NCBI GenBank assembly: GCA_905215465.1
Contig: CAJMPT010000029.1
Coordinates: 1 to 20,998, forward strand
Reading direction: 5' to 3'
DNA: 20,998 bases
Origin: an uncultured bacterium
GTDB taxonomy: Bacteria > Actinomycetota > Coriobacteriia > Coriobacteriales > Atopobiaceae
In this document: piece after piece, positions 6,623 through 14,586 of the stretch
Position numbering within the stretch: position 1 is the stretch's first letter
Layout of the letters: each line of letters begins with the position of its first letter
Notes under the pieces: model-generated
The model's input: the letters and a program-made list of their open reading frames with translations, nothing else
Told to the model about the DNA's origin: nothing
Databases searched by the model: none
Program-made: the position numbers and the translations under genes

Positions 6623-7909
6623 TTAAGACAACGTGCCTTGCAGGCTGTTCTTGTACGTCACCGGCTCGCCGGTGACGACGTTCACATAGGGCGCAGCCTG
6701 ACAGTCCATCGTGTTTTGGACAAGCAACTGCGCAAACCAGAGTGCCGTCTGGGACGAGTCGGCGTTGGCAAGGTCTTCCGGAGTGGCAATGCCCGTCACG
6801 CCAACGTGCTTCTGCCACAAATCGCTCTCTTCGAACAGAAGAGACACAACCTCGGAGAGCGGCGTACACCCGACGTCAACCAGATAGCAGTACGAATTCG
6901 AATCGTAGAGACGGTAACTGCACTGTTTGATGTACCAGAACGAGTCGACTCCATCGATGGTGACGGCACCCGTCCACACCGAGACGTCCTGCGATTCGCT
7001 GTATCCGTATTCACCATCTGCGCGGCTGAAGGTCCAGAAATGTGGGGCCGAGGCAAAGCCGCACGCTGCAGCAAGCTTCTCGCCGCTCTTCTCGTCAAGC
7101 GGTTCCTCGAATGCCGTAGATAGCTCAATGAAGCTCTGCCTCTCCCCAGCAGCCAGGTCATCGGCAGACGCGAGCGTCCTCGGTCCGTCATTGAAGACCA
7201 CCGGCGTACCGACTCCCAACGTTATGCTTCCGCCCGTTCCGAAGTAGGAGGCAAAACCGTCGGCAAAGGTAGCCCCAGTTCCGGTATCCTCGATGGTCTT
7301 TGCCAGAGCTCCCGACCCATCGGAGTCGCCCCAGCTAGAGTACGCATGATCAACGTGGTCCAAGGTCCATGTAGCGTCTAGCGTCTCGTCCCTCCTCTCA
7401 AGGCCCTGACCCTCAAGGTAGGCGGGAACCTCGCTCGGGTCCATGGCCAGGATCTCCGCCAGCTGCAGGGCGCTCTGGGGCTTGCCCTGGGCAATGTAGG
7501 ACTTCGGCAGGTCGTCCGCCTGATTCTCCGCAGAGGCCTCGTTGGATTCGGCTGAGCCCTCCTCGGTCTCCTCAGAAGAAGCCTCGCCCTGTTGCTGGGA
7601 CTGCGTGATCGCAGGCTCGGTGACGTTCTCGTAGAAAGCAAGTGCGGCATAGGCAACGCCGGCGGTCGCAAGCAGGCCAATGATGATGGCGGCATACAGC
7701 GGCACGAAGGTCCACCCGAGCCTCACGGGGCTGGTGAGCTTCTCTCGGAGGGACCCCTGGGACGTCAGCGCGGGCCTGGGAGAGACATTCTCCGTCTCCC
7801 CCATGTCAGCGGAGAAGCGATCGTCGGCGTGCAGCGAGAACCCGCACTGCCGGCAGAACCTGTCACCAGCCTCCGCTCGCGCACCGCACTGTGGGCAATG
7901 GGACGCCAC
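6623..7909 (-). CDS. Membrane-anchored zinc-ribbon protein, 428 aa (intact paralogue)
   Basis: An N-terminal zinc ribbon (CPQCG at 5-9, CRQCG at 19-23) is followed by a short linker, one membrane segment (about 66-92, LYAAIIIGLLATAGVAYAAL), an acidic Glu/Ser/Ala stretch, and a roughly 300-residue C-terminal domain with several Trp and Cys that I do not recognise. Topology: zinc ribbon inside, C-terminal domain outside. The start is GTG at 7909, three codons' distance after the stop of the upstream pseudogene; its SD (AAGGAG) lies inside that gene's last codons, so the two were translationally coupled. No enzyme motif is visible. A role in envelope sensing or anchoring is only a guess from the architecture. 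Confidence 0.85.
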   Translation of the reverse strand: MASHCPQCGARAEAGDRFCRQCGFSLHADDRFSADMGETENVSPRPALTSQGSLREKLTSPVRLGWTFVPLYAAIIIGLLATAGVAYAALAFYENVTEPAITQSQQQGEASSEETEEGSAESNEASAENQADDLPKSYIAQGKPQSALQLAEILAMDPSEVPAYLEGQGLERRDETLDATWTLDHVDHAYSSWGDSDGSGALAKTIEDTGTGATFADGFASYFGTGGSITLGVGTPVVFNDGPRTLASADDLAAGERQSFIELSTAFEEPLDEKSGEKLAAACGFASAPHFWTFSRADGEYGYSESQDVSVWTGAVTIDGVDSFWYIKQCSYRLYDSNSYCYLVDVGCTPLSEVVSLLFEESDLWQKHVGVTGIATPEDLANADSSQTALWFAQLLVQNTMDCQAAPYVNVVTGEPVTYKNSLQGTLS

Positions 7910-7911
7910 GT

Positions 7912-8710
7912 CTAGCTCTCCTTGGTGAGCGTGAAGAAGTCGGCGAAGTCGGCCGTCGACATGAAGAAGCCGTTGTTGTAGTTGGCCTGCGTGACAAAGG
8001 AGGCCTGGGCGGAGGCAGGATCGCTGTAGGAGCCAAACGCAAGGTAGAGGAAGAGCTTGCCCTCCGCCGTCTCGGGGAACTGGTACCTGCCCTCGTAGGT
8101 GCCATCAGGCGAGTAGTACCACCAACCGGCGTCATCGCTGAGCACCATCGTGAACGGCTGCGCCTCGAGGTACTGGTCGCCATCCGTGGAGGTGACCGTC
8201 TCGCTTTCCTTGCCGTGGTAGTGCGCAAGGCCGCTCACGCTACCCTTGACCGAGCGCAACAAGGGCTGCGACGATCACCACGACAACCGCTGCCGCGATT
8301 CCGCCAGCAATCGTCTTCTGCCTCTTGTCCATGGCAGAGAAGCGCTCGACAAAGCCCGCTACGGCCTTCTTGGGGGCATCCTCGCTAGAGGGGGCCGTCT
8401 CGGGCGCAGGCGCTGCCTCGGGCACAGGCGCGACCTTGGTCACGTCCGCACCGATGTCATCCGCAACGGACTCATCGGCCTCGGCGGCATCGGCAGGCTC
8501 GACGACCTCCGCGGCATCGGCGGACTCCGGTTCCTCGGCGGGCTCCGGGTCCTCGGCAGGCTCCGTGGTCTCGGCCGCCTCGGTTGCCCCGGACTTCGGC
8601 TCTGCCGCCTAGACCTCCTCGGGCTTCTCGGATACCCCAAGCTTGGATCAGCACTCAACGCAGAACTTGCCGCCCTCGCGGTTCTCCGTCCCGCAGTTCG
8701 GACATCTCAT
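7912..8710 (-). pseudogene. Zinc-ribbon membrane protein, decayed (two nonsense codons and a frameshift)
   Basis: The ATG at 8710 has an excellent SD (AAAGGAG) and begins MRCPNCGTENREGGKFCVEC. The next codon is TGA (8648-8650), where this motif normally has Gly; reading resumes SKLGVSEKPEEV, then TAG (8609-8611). An acidic Glu/Pro/Ala linker and a membrane segment (KTIAGGIAAAVVVVIVAALV) follow in the same frame to TAG at 8240-8242. The extracytoplasmic part continues in another frame (GSVSGLAHYHGKESETVTST to the stop at 7912). The total of 799 nt is one over a multiple of three. The order zinc ribbon-linker-membrane-outer domain matches its two downstream neighbours. Several lesions make sequencing error an unlikely sole cause. 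Confidence 0.85.
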
Positions 8711-8744
8711 CTCGACTCCTTTCCTTCAGTAAACCTTCAGTTTT

Positions 8745-8774
8745 AAATTAGGAGTTTGATACCCCCTCCCACAA
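8745..8774 (-). promoter_or_regulatory. Candidate promoter of the zinc-ribbon gene set
   Basis: Minus strand: TTGTGG (8769-8774), 18-bp spacer, TAATTT (8745-8750), about 35 bp before the start at 8710. The surroundings are AT-rich, unlike the rest of the window. Confidence 0.45.
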
Positions 8775-8836
8775 CTAGAAGTTTCTCGATTTTACGAGTA
8801 GCCATATAGAGTTTTTGGCCGGGTAATTTTTTGTGA

Positions 8837-8942
8837 GCCACAAATACGAGGATTTGGCAGCGATTTCACCCGGTTTTGTCCCCAAGAGCCACAAAAAAGA
8901 GGGTATGGCAGGAAATCTCTGCCATACCCTCTGATTTGCGGC
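8837..8942 (-). repeat. 106-bp palindromic intergenic element, copy 2 (inverted)
   Basis: The full hairpin has arms 8888-8910 and 8920-8942 around a 9-bp loop, with the same perfect 12-bp core GAGGGTATGGCA/TGCCATACCCTC as copy 1. A single extra arm lies at 8837-8859, separated by exactly 28 bp. The spacer is partly conserved with copy 1 (TCTT..., CAAAA, CGGG on the element strand). The flanking sequence is unrelated, which fixes the element borders at GCCACAAAT and its complement. Confidence 0.85.
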
Positions 8943-8970
8943 TATTTAGACTCGCAGCGTACAAGCAACG

Positions 8971-8992
8971 AGGCGAGAAGCCCTTCTCGCCT
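8971..8992 (-). terminator. Hairpin made of paired GGCGAGAAG motifs after the DUF523-PNP gene
   Basis: AGGCGAGAAG (8971-8980) and CTTCTCGCCT (8983-8992) are a perfect 10-bp inverted repeat with a 2-base centre, overlapping the stop codon of the gene ending at 8991. There is no T-run. It is built from two copies of the window's dispersed 9-mer. Confidence 0.55.
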
Positions 8993-10181
8993 AGAGCATC
9001 CTCAGCACGCCGCGGACCAGGCGCTCGAAGTCCTCGGAGTGGGCCTCGGCGGCATCGCGCACGCTCTCGTGGGTGACGTCGGCGGCGCCGGACTCGTTGG
9101 CGGCAAGGGTGAGTCCCAGGACGTTCATGTCGAGCGCCTTGGCCATGATGACCTCGCAGACCGTGGACATGCCCACGTAGGAGACGCCAAGCGTGCGTAG
9201 GGCGGCAACCTCGGCCGGGGTCTCAAAGCAGGGGCCCAGCACGCCGGCGTAGACACCCTCCTCCACGGCAATGCCCAGGTCGTCGGCCACGCCGCGGGCA
9301 ACCGTGCGCAGGTAGGGAGAGTAGGCGTCGTTCATGTCGACGAACGGGGTCTCCACGTCGCGCAGCTCCTCCCATTCGGCGAGCGGGTTTCGGCCGGTGA
9401 GGTTGATCTGGTCGGTCAGAATGCCCAGGCCGGTGTGCGCGCAGCCAGGAACGGCACCCGTCGCGCAGGCAAAGATGATGTCTCGGCAACCCAGGCGGTG
9501 GGCGTGGCGCACCAGGGAGGTGACCTCAGCGGCGGTGAAGCCCTGATAGAGGTGGATGCGGCCCGGGTAGACCACCACCGGCACGTCGTCGATGGTGCCA
9601 ACGGTTGCCTGGAAGACGTGTCCACTCACGGGGTTGGCCGCGGCTGGGAAGCCCTCGATGTCGTGGTAGTCAATGCGCCTCACGGGCTTGACCAGGCTCC
9701 CCAGGTGCCCCAGGCCCGTCCCCAGGACGATGGCAACGGGATTCTCCACAGACGGCTTGCAGGCCTTGACGGTGTCCTCGGTGACCACGCAGATCCCCTC
9801 CTTCTTCAGCCGGGCGGCAAGGGTGCCGTCCCCGGCGGTGAGCGTACCGGAATAGGTCCCATCGTAGATGAGATTCACCCCACATGACGGGCTCTTTGCC
9901 TTGAGCACGGCCAACGAGACCCGTGAGCGTAGCGCAAGGTCCTGGCACGCGTCGGACCCGCGCGCAAACTCGGCCGTCACGTCCCGTCCGTCGGCGAGAA
10001 GGACGCGCCCCTCTCGCTGCTCCGCGGGAGGCCTCGGTACGGGAAGCCCCGCGGCCCCTTCGGGGCACACGGGGTATACGTCGACCTTTCCCGCGAGGGA
10101 CATGACCTCGGGCACCGGCTTGGACCCGCCGTCGTAGCGGACGGGCTGGCCCAGAAGGCACCTGCTTATGGCCACCCTCAT
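8991..10181 (-). CDS. DUF523 (TudS-like)-purine nucleoside phosphorylase fusion
   Basis: This 396-aa two-domain protein is unusual. Residues 1-142 are DUF523: ISRCLLGQPVRYDGG, YPVCPEGAAGLPVPRPPAE and KAKSPSCGVNLIYDGTYSG, with Cys8, Cys39 and Cys100 placed like the three cysteines that hold the [4Fe-4S] cluster in TudS thiouracil desulfidases. Residues 147-396 are a class I (trimeric-type) nucleoside phosphorylase: VLGTGLGHLG, PGRIHLYQGF, GPCFETPAEVAALRTLG, VGMSTVCEVI, with a final Asn in LAANES matching the base-binding position. The ATG at 10181 follows the upstream stop by 12 bp, with GGAGG overlapping it, so it is in one operon with the SurA_N-like gene. The likely role is nucleoside phosphorolysis coupled to removal of sulfur from thiolated bases or nucleotides; the coupling is inferred. 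Confidence 0.88.
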   Translation of the reverse strand: MRVAISRCLLGQPVRYDGGSKPVPEVMSLAGKVDVYPVCPEGAAGLPVPRPPAEQREGRVLLADGRDVTAEFARGSDACQDLALRSRVSLAVLKAKSPSCGVNLIYDGTYSGTLTAGDGTLAARLKKEGICVVTEDTVKACKPSVENPVAIVLGTGLGHLGSLVKPVRRIDYHDIEGFPAAANPVSGHVFQATVGTIDDVPVVVYPGRIHLYQGFTAAEVTSLVRHAHRLGCRDIIFACATGAVPGCAHTGLGILTDQINLTGRNPLAEWEELRDVETPFVDMNDAYSPYLRTVARGVADDLGIAVEEGVYAGVLGPCFETPAEVAALRTLGVSYVGMSTVCEVIMAKALDMNVLGLTLAANESGAADVTHESVRDAAEAHSEDFERLVRGVLRML

Positions 10182-10193
10182 CCGGCCCGCCTC

Positions 10194-11102
10194 CTAGACG
10201 GCCAGGGAGCCGAGCTGGATGGTGGCGTTGGACAGCAGGGAGTTCACGTACGTGGTCCACTGGCTGTTGTAGTCGCTGTAGGCCGTTTTGTAGTTGCTGT
10301 AGGCAACGTAGTAGGCAGCCTGAGCGGCGGCGTAGGTTGCGGAGTCGTTGGAGATCTCGTAGCTGGAGAGGGCGTTGTAGTAGTCGCCGTCGGTGCGGGC
10401 CCAGGTGTTGTTCTCGGCATCCCACTCGTCGCCGACGAGGTTGATGATGTAGCTGGCGTAGTCGGCGGTGGGGGTGTCCTGCTCGCCGTCGGCGGGCTCG
10501 TTAGGCTTGGTGGGCTGCTCGGGCAGGGTGGCCGTGACCACAGAGTCGCGCAGCTTGGACATCATGCAGGAGTCGGAGATGGTCTGCTTGGCCGTGTCCT
10601 CATCGATGCCGTATTTGCTGGCGATTGTGGCGTAGTCGTCGGTCTGGAACATCTGGTTGGCGTAGGCCGAGAGGTCATCGTCAGAGACGGAGATGCCCTG
10701 GTCCTTGGCGGCCTGCAGCACAATGGCGTTGCGGGCGTAGGAGACCACGTCGTCGGCCACGGGCACGTCGTAGGTGCCGTCGCTGTTGGCCGCGGAGTCG
10801 ATGCTCTTGCTCTGCGAGATGACCTGACGGGCCGTCACGTCGACGGTCTTGCCGTTGTAGGTGTAGGTGGCGATGGTGCTGTCAAGCTGGTCACCGGTGA
10901 GCGTAGTCTTGCCGGAAAGCGAAATGGAGCCGGCGCTGCCCAGCAGGAAGTGACCCGCCAGGACGCCGATGACCAGCGCGACGACCGCGATGGCCACCCA
11001 TGCGGGGGTGGGGATCGCGAAGCCCCCGTTAGGGGCCGTGGACTTGGCGGCCGGCGCGGCCTTGTCGGCCTGCTCGGGCTTCTCGTCGATCTTGTCTGCC
11101 AT
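10194..11102 (-). CDS. Membrane-anchored SurA_N-like protein, 302 aa
   Basis: A short Lys/Ala/Glu-rich cytoplasmic N-terminus is followed by one membrane segment (about 34-56, WVAIAVVALVIGVLAGHFLL) and then an extracytoplasmic helical domain. Stretches such as DVTARQVISQ, VVSYARNAIVLQAAKDQGIS and VSDDDLSAYANQMFQTDDY recall the SurA/PrsA N-terminal chaperone fold, but no peptidyl-prolyl isomerase domain follows. The C-terminus is Tyr/Ser/Asn/Ala-rich. Start: the ATG at 11102 with AGAGGTG; a longer in-frame reading to 11198 has no SD. It lies 12 bp upstream of the DUF523-PNP gene. A role in exported-protein folding is possible; the function is not established. Confidence 0.75.
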   Translation of the reverse strand: MADKIDEKPEQADKAAPAAKSTAPNGGFAIPTPAWVAIAVVALVIGVLAGHFLLGSAGSISLSGKTTLTGDQLDSTIATYTYNGKTVDVTARQVISQSKSIDSAANSDGTYDVPVADDVVSYARNAIVLQAAKDQGISVSDDDLSAYANQMFQTDDYATIASKYGIDEDTAKQTISDSCMMSKLRDSVVTATLPEQPTKPNEPADGEQDTPTADYASYIINLVGDEWDAENNTWARTDGDYYNALSSYEISNDSATYAAAQAAYYVAYSNYKTAYSDYNSQWTTYVNSLLSNATIQLGSLAV

Positions 11103-11164
11103 GGATTCACCTCTCGTTGCGGGCGCGCAGGCGCCCTTTGATAGTTTCCAAGCACATAATGCTA

Positions 11165-11190
11165 CCGCCCTCGCGAGGCTGCGGGGGCGG
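11165..11190 (-). terminator. GC-rich hairpin between HEAT-like and SurA_N-like genes
   Basis: A 10-bp stem with one G-U pair (11165-11174 with 11181-11190, 6-nt loop) lies 33 bp past the stop at 11223. There is no T-run. A perfect TTGACA (minus, 11194-11199) lies just upstream of it, but no -10 at proper spacing was found. Confidence 0.5.
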
Positions 11191-11222
11191 CGTGTCAAGA
11201 CTCCCTCAGGGAGCGCAGAAAC

Positions 11223-11804
11223 CTATTCGCAAGCTTGAATGATCTGCGCCGAGAAGCTCTTGACGTAGCTCGTGCCGTTCTCGGCATCGAACTTCAGGCG
11301 CTCGGCCAGGGCGGCCTTGGTGGCCGCGGAGGCGTTGCCCTGCACGAAGGCCAGCAGGGCCCCCAGCATGTCGCGGTACTCGGGGTCGCCGTGATAGCAC
11401 TGGATGGCCTCGTCCAGAAGCGGCCAGGCCTCGTCGGAGCGCTCCTCGGAGGTGGTGCCAAAGCGGCACAGGAAGACGAAGCCAGCTAGGCGCACAGGCG
11501 CGGAGTCCTCGTCAAAAAGGGCGGTCTCGGCCGCCTCGAAGGCGGGAGCAACCTCCTCAGCGTGCTCGTCCACCAGGGCGGTCAGCGCGTCCAGGACCTC
11601 CCAGCGGGTCTGCGCCTCGGGGCGCTCCAGGGCATCCAGCAGCGAGCCGACGAAGGGCGTGACCATGCTGGCGTCCGCATGGGCGACGGTGGCGATCTTG
11701 TGGGCCACCTCCTGGCGGCGACGGCGGCTGGAGCCGGCGAGCTCCTCCACGAGGATGCGCATCTGCGCGAGCCTTGCCTCCTGGTCGTTGGCGGGGTTTG
11801 CCAT
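11223..11804 (-). CDS. HEAT-repeat-like conserved protein, 193 aa
   Basis: This soluble, almost all-helical protein starts MANPANDQEARLAQMRILVE. Repeating helix pairs such as RRRRQEVAHKIATVAHADAS, FVGSLLDALERPEAQTRWEV, LDALTALVDEHAEEVAPAFE and APVRLAGFVFLCRFG have the spacing of HEAT/ARM repeats. No catalytic motif is seen. The ATG at 11804 has a GAGGAA SD. It stands alone between hairpins. A scaffold or partner-binding role is the usual one for such folds; the true partner is unknown. Confidence 0.7.
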   Translation of the reverse strand: MANPANDQEARLAQMRILVEELAGSSRRRRQEVAHKIATVAHADASMVTPFVGSLLDALERPEAQTRWEVLDALTALVDEHAEEVAPAFEAAETALFDEDSAPVRLAGFVFLCRFGTTSEERSDEAWPLLDEAIQCYHGDPEYRDMLGALLAFVQGNASAATKAALAERLKFDAENGTSYVKSFSAQIIQACE

Positions 11805-11833
11805 GTTGTGATTCCTCTCTGTCTTGCGTCCGC

Positions 11834-11868
11834 GCGGGCCCCCGGCGGAAGAGCCGCCAAAGACCCGC
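11834..11868 (-). terminator. Two-tier hairpin after the small membrane-protein gene
   Basis: An inner GGCGG/CCGCC (11844-11848 / 11854-11858) sits within an outer GCGGG/CCCGC (11834-11838 / 11864-11868). A GGCGAGAAG copy at 11912-11920 sits between it and the stop at 11927. Confidence 0.5.
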
Positions 11869-11926
11869 GATGAGTTACCTATGTGATGCGGCCGGCCAAT
11901 GCCTTCGGCACGGCGAGAAGGCCGGG

Positions 11927-12373
11927 CTACTTGCCCTCGCTCCCCTGCTGGCGGGAGGCCGGCCCATCCTGCTGCACGCTGATGAGCTCGGGCTCGGGCG
12001 CGCCGTCCCTGCGTGCGCGGCGCACGGCCTCGGCGCGCTTTCCGTCCTTGGCGCGCCTCAGCTGGTCCTTGTTGGCCCGGAAGGTCTTGTCGACGAACTT
12101 CCATGGTCCCACGGACTCGCCAAAGCCCAGCTTGAGGCCCGCGATGGTACCGGCCATGAGGCCGATGAGCAGGCCCATCAGGACCGAGAGGCCCGTGACC
12201 AGCACAATGCTCGAGACGAGTGCGCCCACCAAGAGCACGCCCGCGTTGGCAAGGCCGTACTCCTTCTTGGTGACGCAGCGGCGGGAGAGCTCGTCTCCCA
12301 GGCCCACGCCCGTCACTATGCCAAACAGGAAGAGCACGAGCGCCATGACGGCAACGGCAAACCCGGCGTCCAC
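11927..12373 (-). CDS. Small integral membrane protein, 148 aa
   Basis: Hydrophobic segments at about 5-27 (FAVAVMALVLFLFGIVTGVG) and 42-83 (two segments, with AGVLLVGALVSSIVLVTGLS and MGLLIGLMAGTIAG) are followed by a basic, Arg/Lys/Ala-rich cytoplasmic tail. It starts at GTG 12373, 3 bp after the stop of the dehydrogenase gene, with a GAGGAGG SD in that gene's end, so translation is coupled. I do not recognise a family. The context links it loosely to the metal-tailed dehydrogenase upstream. Confidence 0.75.
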   Translation of the reverse strand: MDAGFAVAVMALVLFLFGIVTGVGLGDELSRRCVTKKEYGLANAGVLLVGALVSSIVLVTGLSVLMGLLIGLMAGTIAGLKLGFGESVGPWKFVDKTFRANKDQLRRAKDGKRAEAVRRARRDGAPEPELISVQQDGPASRQQGSEGK

Positions 12374-12376
12374 GCG

Positions 12377-13459
12377 CTACGCCTCCTCGTGGTGGTGGCA
12401 GCAGCCGCCCTCGCCGTGACCGTGGCCGTGACCGCCGCAGCAGCCCTCGCCGTGACCGTGGCCGTGACCGCCGCAGCAGCCGTCGCCGTGCTCGTGGCCG
12501 CCGCAGCCGCAGCCCTCCTCGGCGCCGTAGTCCTCGGGGTTGAGCAGCGACCAGTCAAGGCCGGCCGCGGAGCCCGTGGCCTCGTCGGCGTAGAGAAGCG
12601 AGAGCGCCTGGGTGCCCATGCGGGAGCCACCGATCTGGCAGAGCATGTCAAACAGGGTGAAGGCGGTCTCCGCCCCCGGCATGGCCACCTCGAGGTCCTC
12701 GGCGCGCTGCAGCGCGAGGGCGATGTCCTTACGCAGGTGCTCCACCATGAAGCCAGGCTTGAAGTCTCCCTCGAGGGCCTTGGGGGCAAGCGTCTTGGAG
12801 GCACCGGAGCCGCCCGTGCCGTTGGCCATGAGCTCGAGGACCTGCTGCTGGTCGATGCCGGCCTGCTCGGCAAGGGCGAGGGCGTCGGCGTAGCCAACCA
12901 TGCAGGAGGCAAGGCTCACCTGGTTGCAGAGCTTGGCCGTCTGGCCGCCACCCGGCTGGTCGAAGTACATGATCTTGGACGAGAAGGTCTCCAGGATGGG
13001 CAGGACCGGGGCGGCCTGCTCGGCAGTGGCACCCAGGATCAACGTGAGGGTGCCCTCCTCGGCGCCCTTCTGGCCGCCGGTGACCGGGCAGTCAAAGGCG
13101 TGCTTGTCCTCGACCTCGGCGGCGTCGTGGATGTCGCGGGCGAGCTGCGGGGAGCTCGTGGTGAGGTCGATGAGCCAGGTGCCGCGCCTGGCCACGCGGA
13201 TAAGGCCGTCGGTGGACAGGTAGACGTCCTCGACGTCGGTGGGATAGCCCACCATGGTGAAGATCACGTCGGCGTCCTTGGCGGCCTCGGCGGGGGTGTC
13301 GGCCCACTTGGCGCCGCGAGCCAGAAGGCCCTCGGCCTTGGCCTTGGTGCGGTTGGTCACCGTGACGTCGTAGCCGGCGTCCAGGATGTGGCCCGCGACG
13401 GCCGAGCCCATGATGCCGGTGCCGACGAAGGCGATCTTGCTGTGGGAGTTGACGGGCAT
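12377..13459 (-). CDS. 3-hydroxyisobutyrate dehydrogenase-family enzyme with His/Cys-rich tail
   Basis: This is an NAD(P)-dependent beta-hydroxyacid dehydrogenase of 360 aa. Visible motifs are the Rossmann GTGIMGSAVAGHIL near the N-terminus, the substrate loop DCPVTGG, and GGGQTAKLCNQ with the catalytic Lys. The family is usually about 290-300 aa. Here the last 47 or so residues are an added tail rich in Gly, Cys and His (GCCGGHGHGHGE twice, then GGCCHHHEEA), encoded by a 36-bp tandem repeat. Such tails bind Ni, Zn or Co in other proteins. Start: the ATG at 13459 with AGGAAAGG; longer upstream reading crosses the DegV gene and is rejected. The substrate cannot be told from sequence. Confidence 0.9.
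   Translation of the reverse strand: MPVNSHSKIAFVGTGIMGSAVAGHILDAGYDVTVTNRTKAKAEGLLARGAKWADTPAEAAKDADVIFTMVGYPTDVEDVYLSTDGLIRVARRGTWLIDLTTSSPQLARDIHDAAEVEDKHAFDCPVTGGQKGAEEGTLTLILGATAEQAAPVLPILETFSSKIMYFDQPGGGQTAKLCNQVSLASCMVGYADALALAEQAGIDQQQVLELMANGTGGSGASKTLAPKALEGDFKPGFMVEHLRKDIALALQRAEDLEVAMPGAETAFTLFDMLCQIGGSRMGTQALSLLYADEATGSAAGLDWSLLNPEDYGAEEGCGCGGHEHGDGCCGGHGHGHGEGCCGGHGHGHGEGGCCHHHEEA
12408..12479 (-). repeat. Two exact 36-bp tandem units in the metal-tail coding sequence
   Basis: Units 12408-12443 and 12444-12479 are identical and each encodes a 12-residue His/Cys/Gly block. Such a repeat can gain or lose units by slippage without shifting the frame. Confidence 0.9.
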
Positions 13460-13479
13460 AGAGGTCCTTTCCTCATGCG

Positions 13480-13513
13480 GCATGCCGCCCCGGCAGGCGT
13501 CGGGGCGGCATGC
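13480..13513 (-). terminator. 13-bp perfect hairpin between DegV and dehydrogenase genes
   Basis: Arms 13480-13492 and 13501-13513 enclose an 8-nt loop. It lies after the DegV stop (13528) and just before the dehydrogenase SD. It may terminate the hpf-degV transcript; a T-run is lacking. Confidence 0.6.
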
Positions 13514-13527
13514 TCTCTTCTGTGCTT

Positions 13528-14574
13528 CTAGTTGGCGGACTCGTCCCTCTTGCCGCGCACCCTGCGGGCGATGCGGTCCGTGAAGGAGAGGCTCTCGCGA
13601 CGGTCCTTGCCCCAGAAGACAAGGGCGACCATGCCGGGGCCTACGTGAGCGCCGATGACCGGCGAGACGGAGCTGTAGATCACGGGGACGTCTGCGCAGC
13701 CGGGCTCCTTGCGGAGCTGGTCGACGAGCCACTTGGCGTCCTTCTCGGCGTCTGCGGAGACCACGCCGATGGGAAGGGGCGTGCCGCCGAGGTCCTCCTC
13801 GGAGAGGTGGCTGGCCTTGAAGTCCGCCAGGATGGCGCGCAGGGCCTTCTTGCGGCCGCGGCACATGCCGCGCAGCGTGAGGGCGCCGTTGAGGTCGTAG
13901 GAGAGCTCGGGCTTGATGTCCAGCTTGCCGCCAACGGTGGCCGCCGCGGGCGGGATGCGGCCGCCGCGGGCCAGGGCGTCAAAGGAGTCCAGGGTGAAGT
14001 AGCCCTGGATGTAGTAGCGGGCCTCCTCGACCCACTCCACCAGCTCCTTTGCGGAAAGGCCGTTGCCGGCCTGGTGGACGGCCTCAATGGCAAGGAGCTC
14101 GGCCGCCGCGGAGGGGCAAAGGTTGTCCACCACGTAGAGCTCGAAGTCTGGGTACTTCTCGTGGATCATGTCGGCGGCCTGGCGGGCGGCGTCCACGGAG
14201 GACGAGAGGCCGCGCGTGAAGGCCAGGTAGATGGTGGGCGTGCCCTTCTGGGCCGCGCGCTCGAAGACCTCCAGGTAGTGGCCGGGGGTCACGGCGGCGG
14301 TGGTGGCCACCTCGCCGGCACGCATGCGCTCGTAGAAGTCGTGCGGGCTCATGGACTTCCAGAAGTCATCGGCGTGCTCCTGGCCGCCCATGACAAACGA
14401 GAAGCTCACGACCTCCACGCCGAGGGCCTCCACGACCTCCGGCGCAAAGTCCGCGCACGAGTCCACAATGATGTTGACGTTTGCCTTGTTGTGATAAGCG
14501 CGGCCCAGGCGCGCAGCCTCCTGCGACGCCTGGGCGTTGGCGTTCTCTTCTGTCTTGGTCAGATCCTCGGACAA
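13528..14574 (-). CDS. DegV-family fatty-acid-binding protein
   Basis: This is a DegV protein of about 348 aa; the family binds a fatty acyl chain and, as FakB, presents fatty acids to FakA kinase. Signs: VNIIVDSCADFAPEVVEALG near the start, the TTAAVTPGHYLEVFERA segment, the TRGLSSSVDAARQAAD loop and SFDALARGGRIPPAAATVGG. The first 34 or so residues are an extra charged lead. TTG at 14574 is chosen because GGGAGA precedes it; TTG at 14586, touching the hpf stop, is the alternative. It directly follows hpf, so both share a transcript. No fakA is in the window. Confidence 0.88.
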   Translation of the reverse strand: MSEDLTKTEENANAQASQEAARLGRAYHNKANVNIIVDSCADFAPEVVEALGVEVVSFSFVMGGQEHADDFWKSMSPHDFYERMRAGEVATTAAVTPGHYLEVFERAAQKGTPTIYLAFTRGLSSSVDAARQAADMIHEKYPDFELYVVDNLCPSAAAELLAIEAVHQAGNGLSAKELVEWVEEARYYIQGYFTLDSFDALARGGRIPPAAATVGGKLDIKPELSYDLNGALTLRGMCRGRKKALRAILADFKASHLSEEDLGGTPLPIGVVSADAEKDAKWLVDQLRKEPGCADVPVIYSSVSPVIGAHVGPGMVALVFWGKDRRESLSFTDRIARRVRGKRDESAN

Positions 14575-14586
14575 GGATTCTCCCAA

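Noticed and set aside
8648..8650. TGA in the zinc ribbon as recoded glycine or selenocysteine
   Set aside because: A second stop and a frameshift follow in the same gene, and other genes in the window end in TGA normally; simple decay explains it.
11774..13531. Long plus-strand frame opposite the membrane protein and dehydrogenase
   Set aside because: Antisense shadow with low-complexity Ala/Val runs arising from the His/Cys tail repeat.
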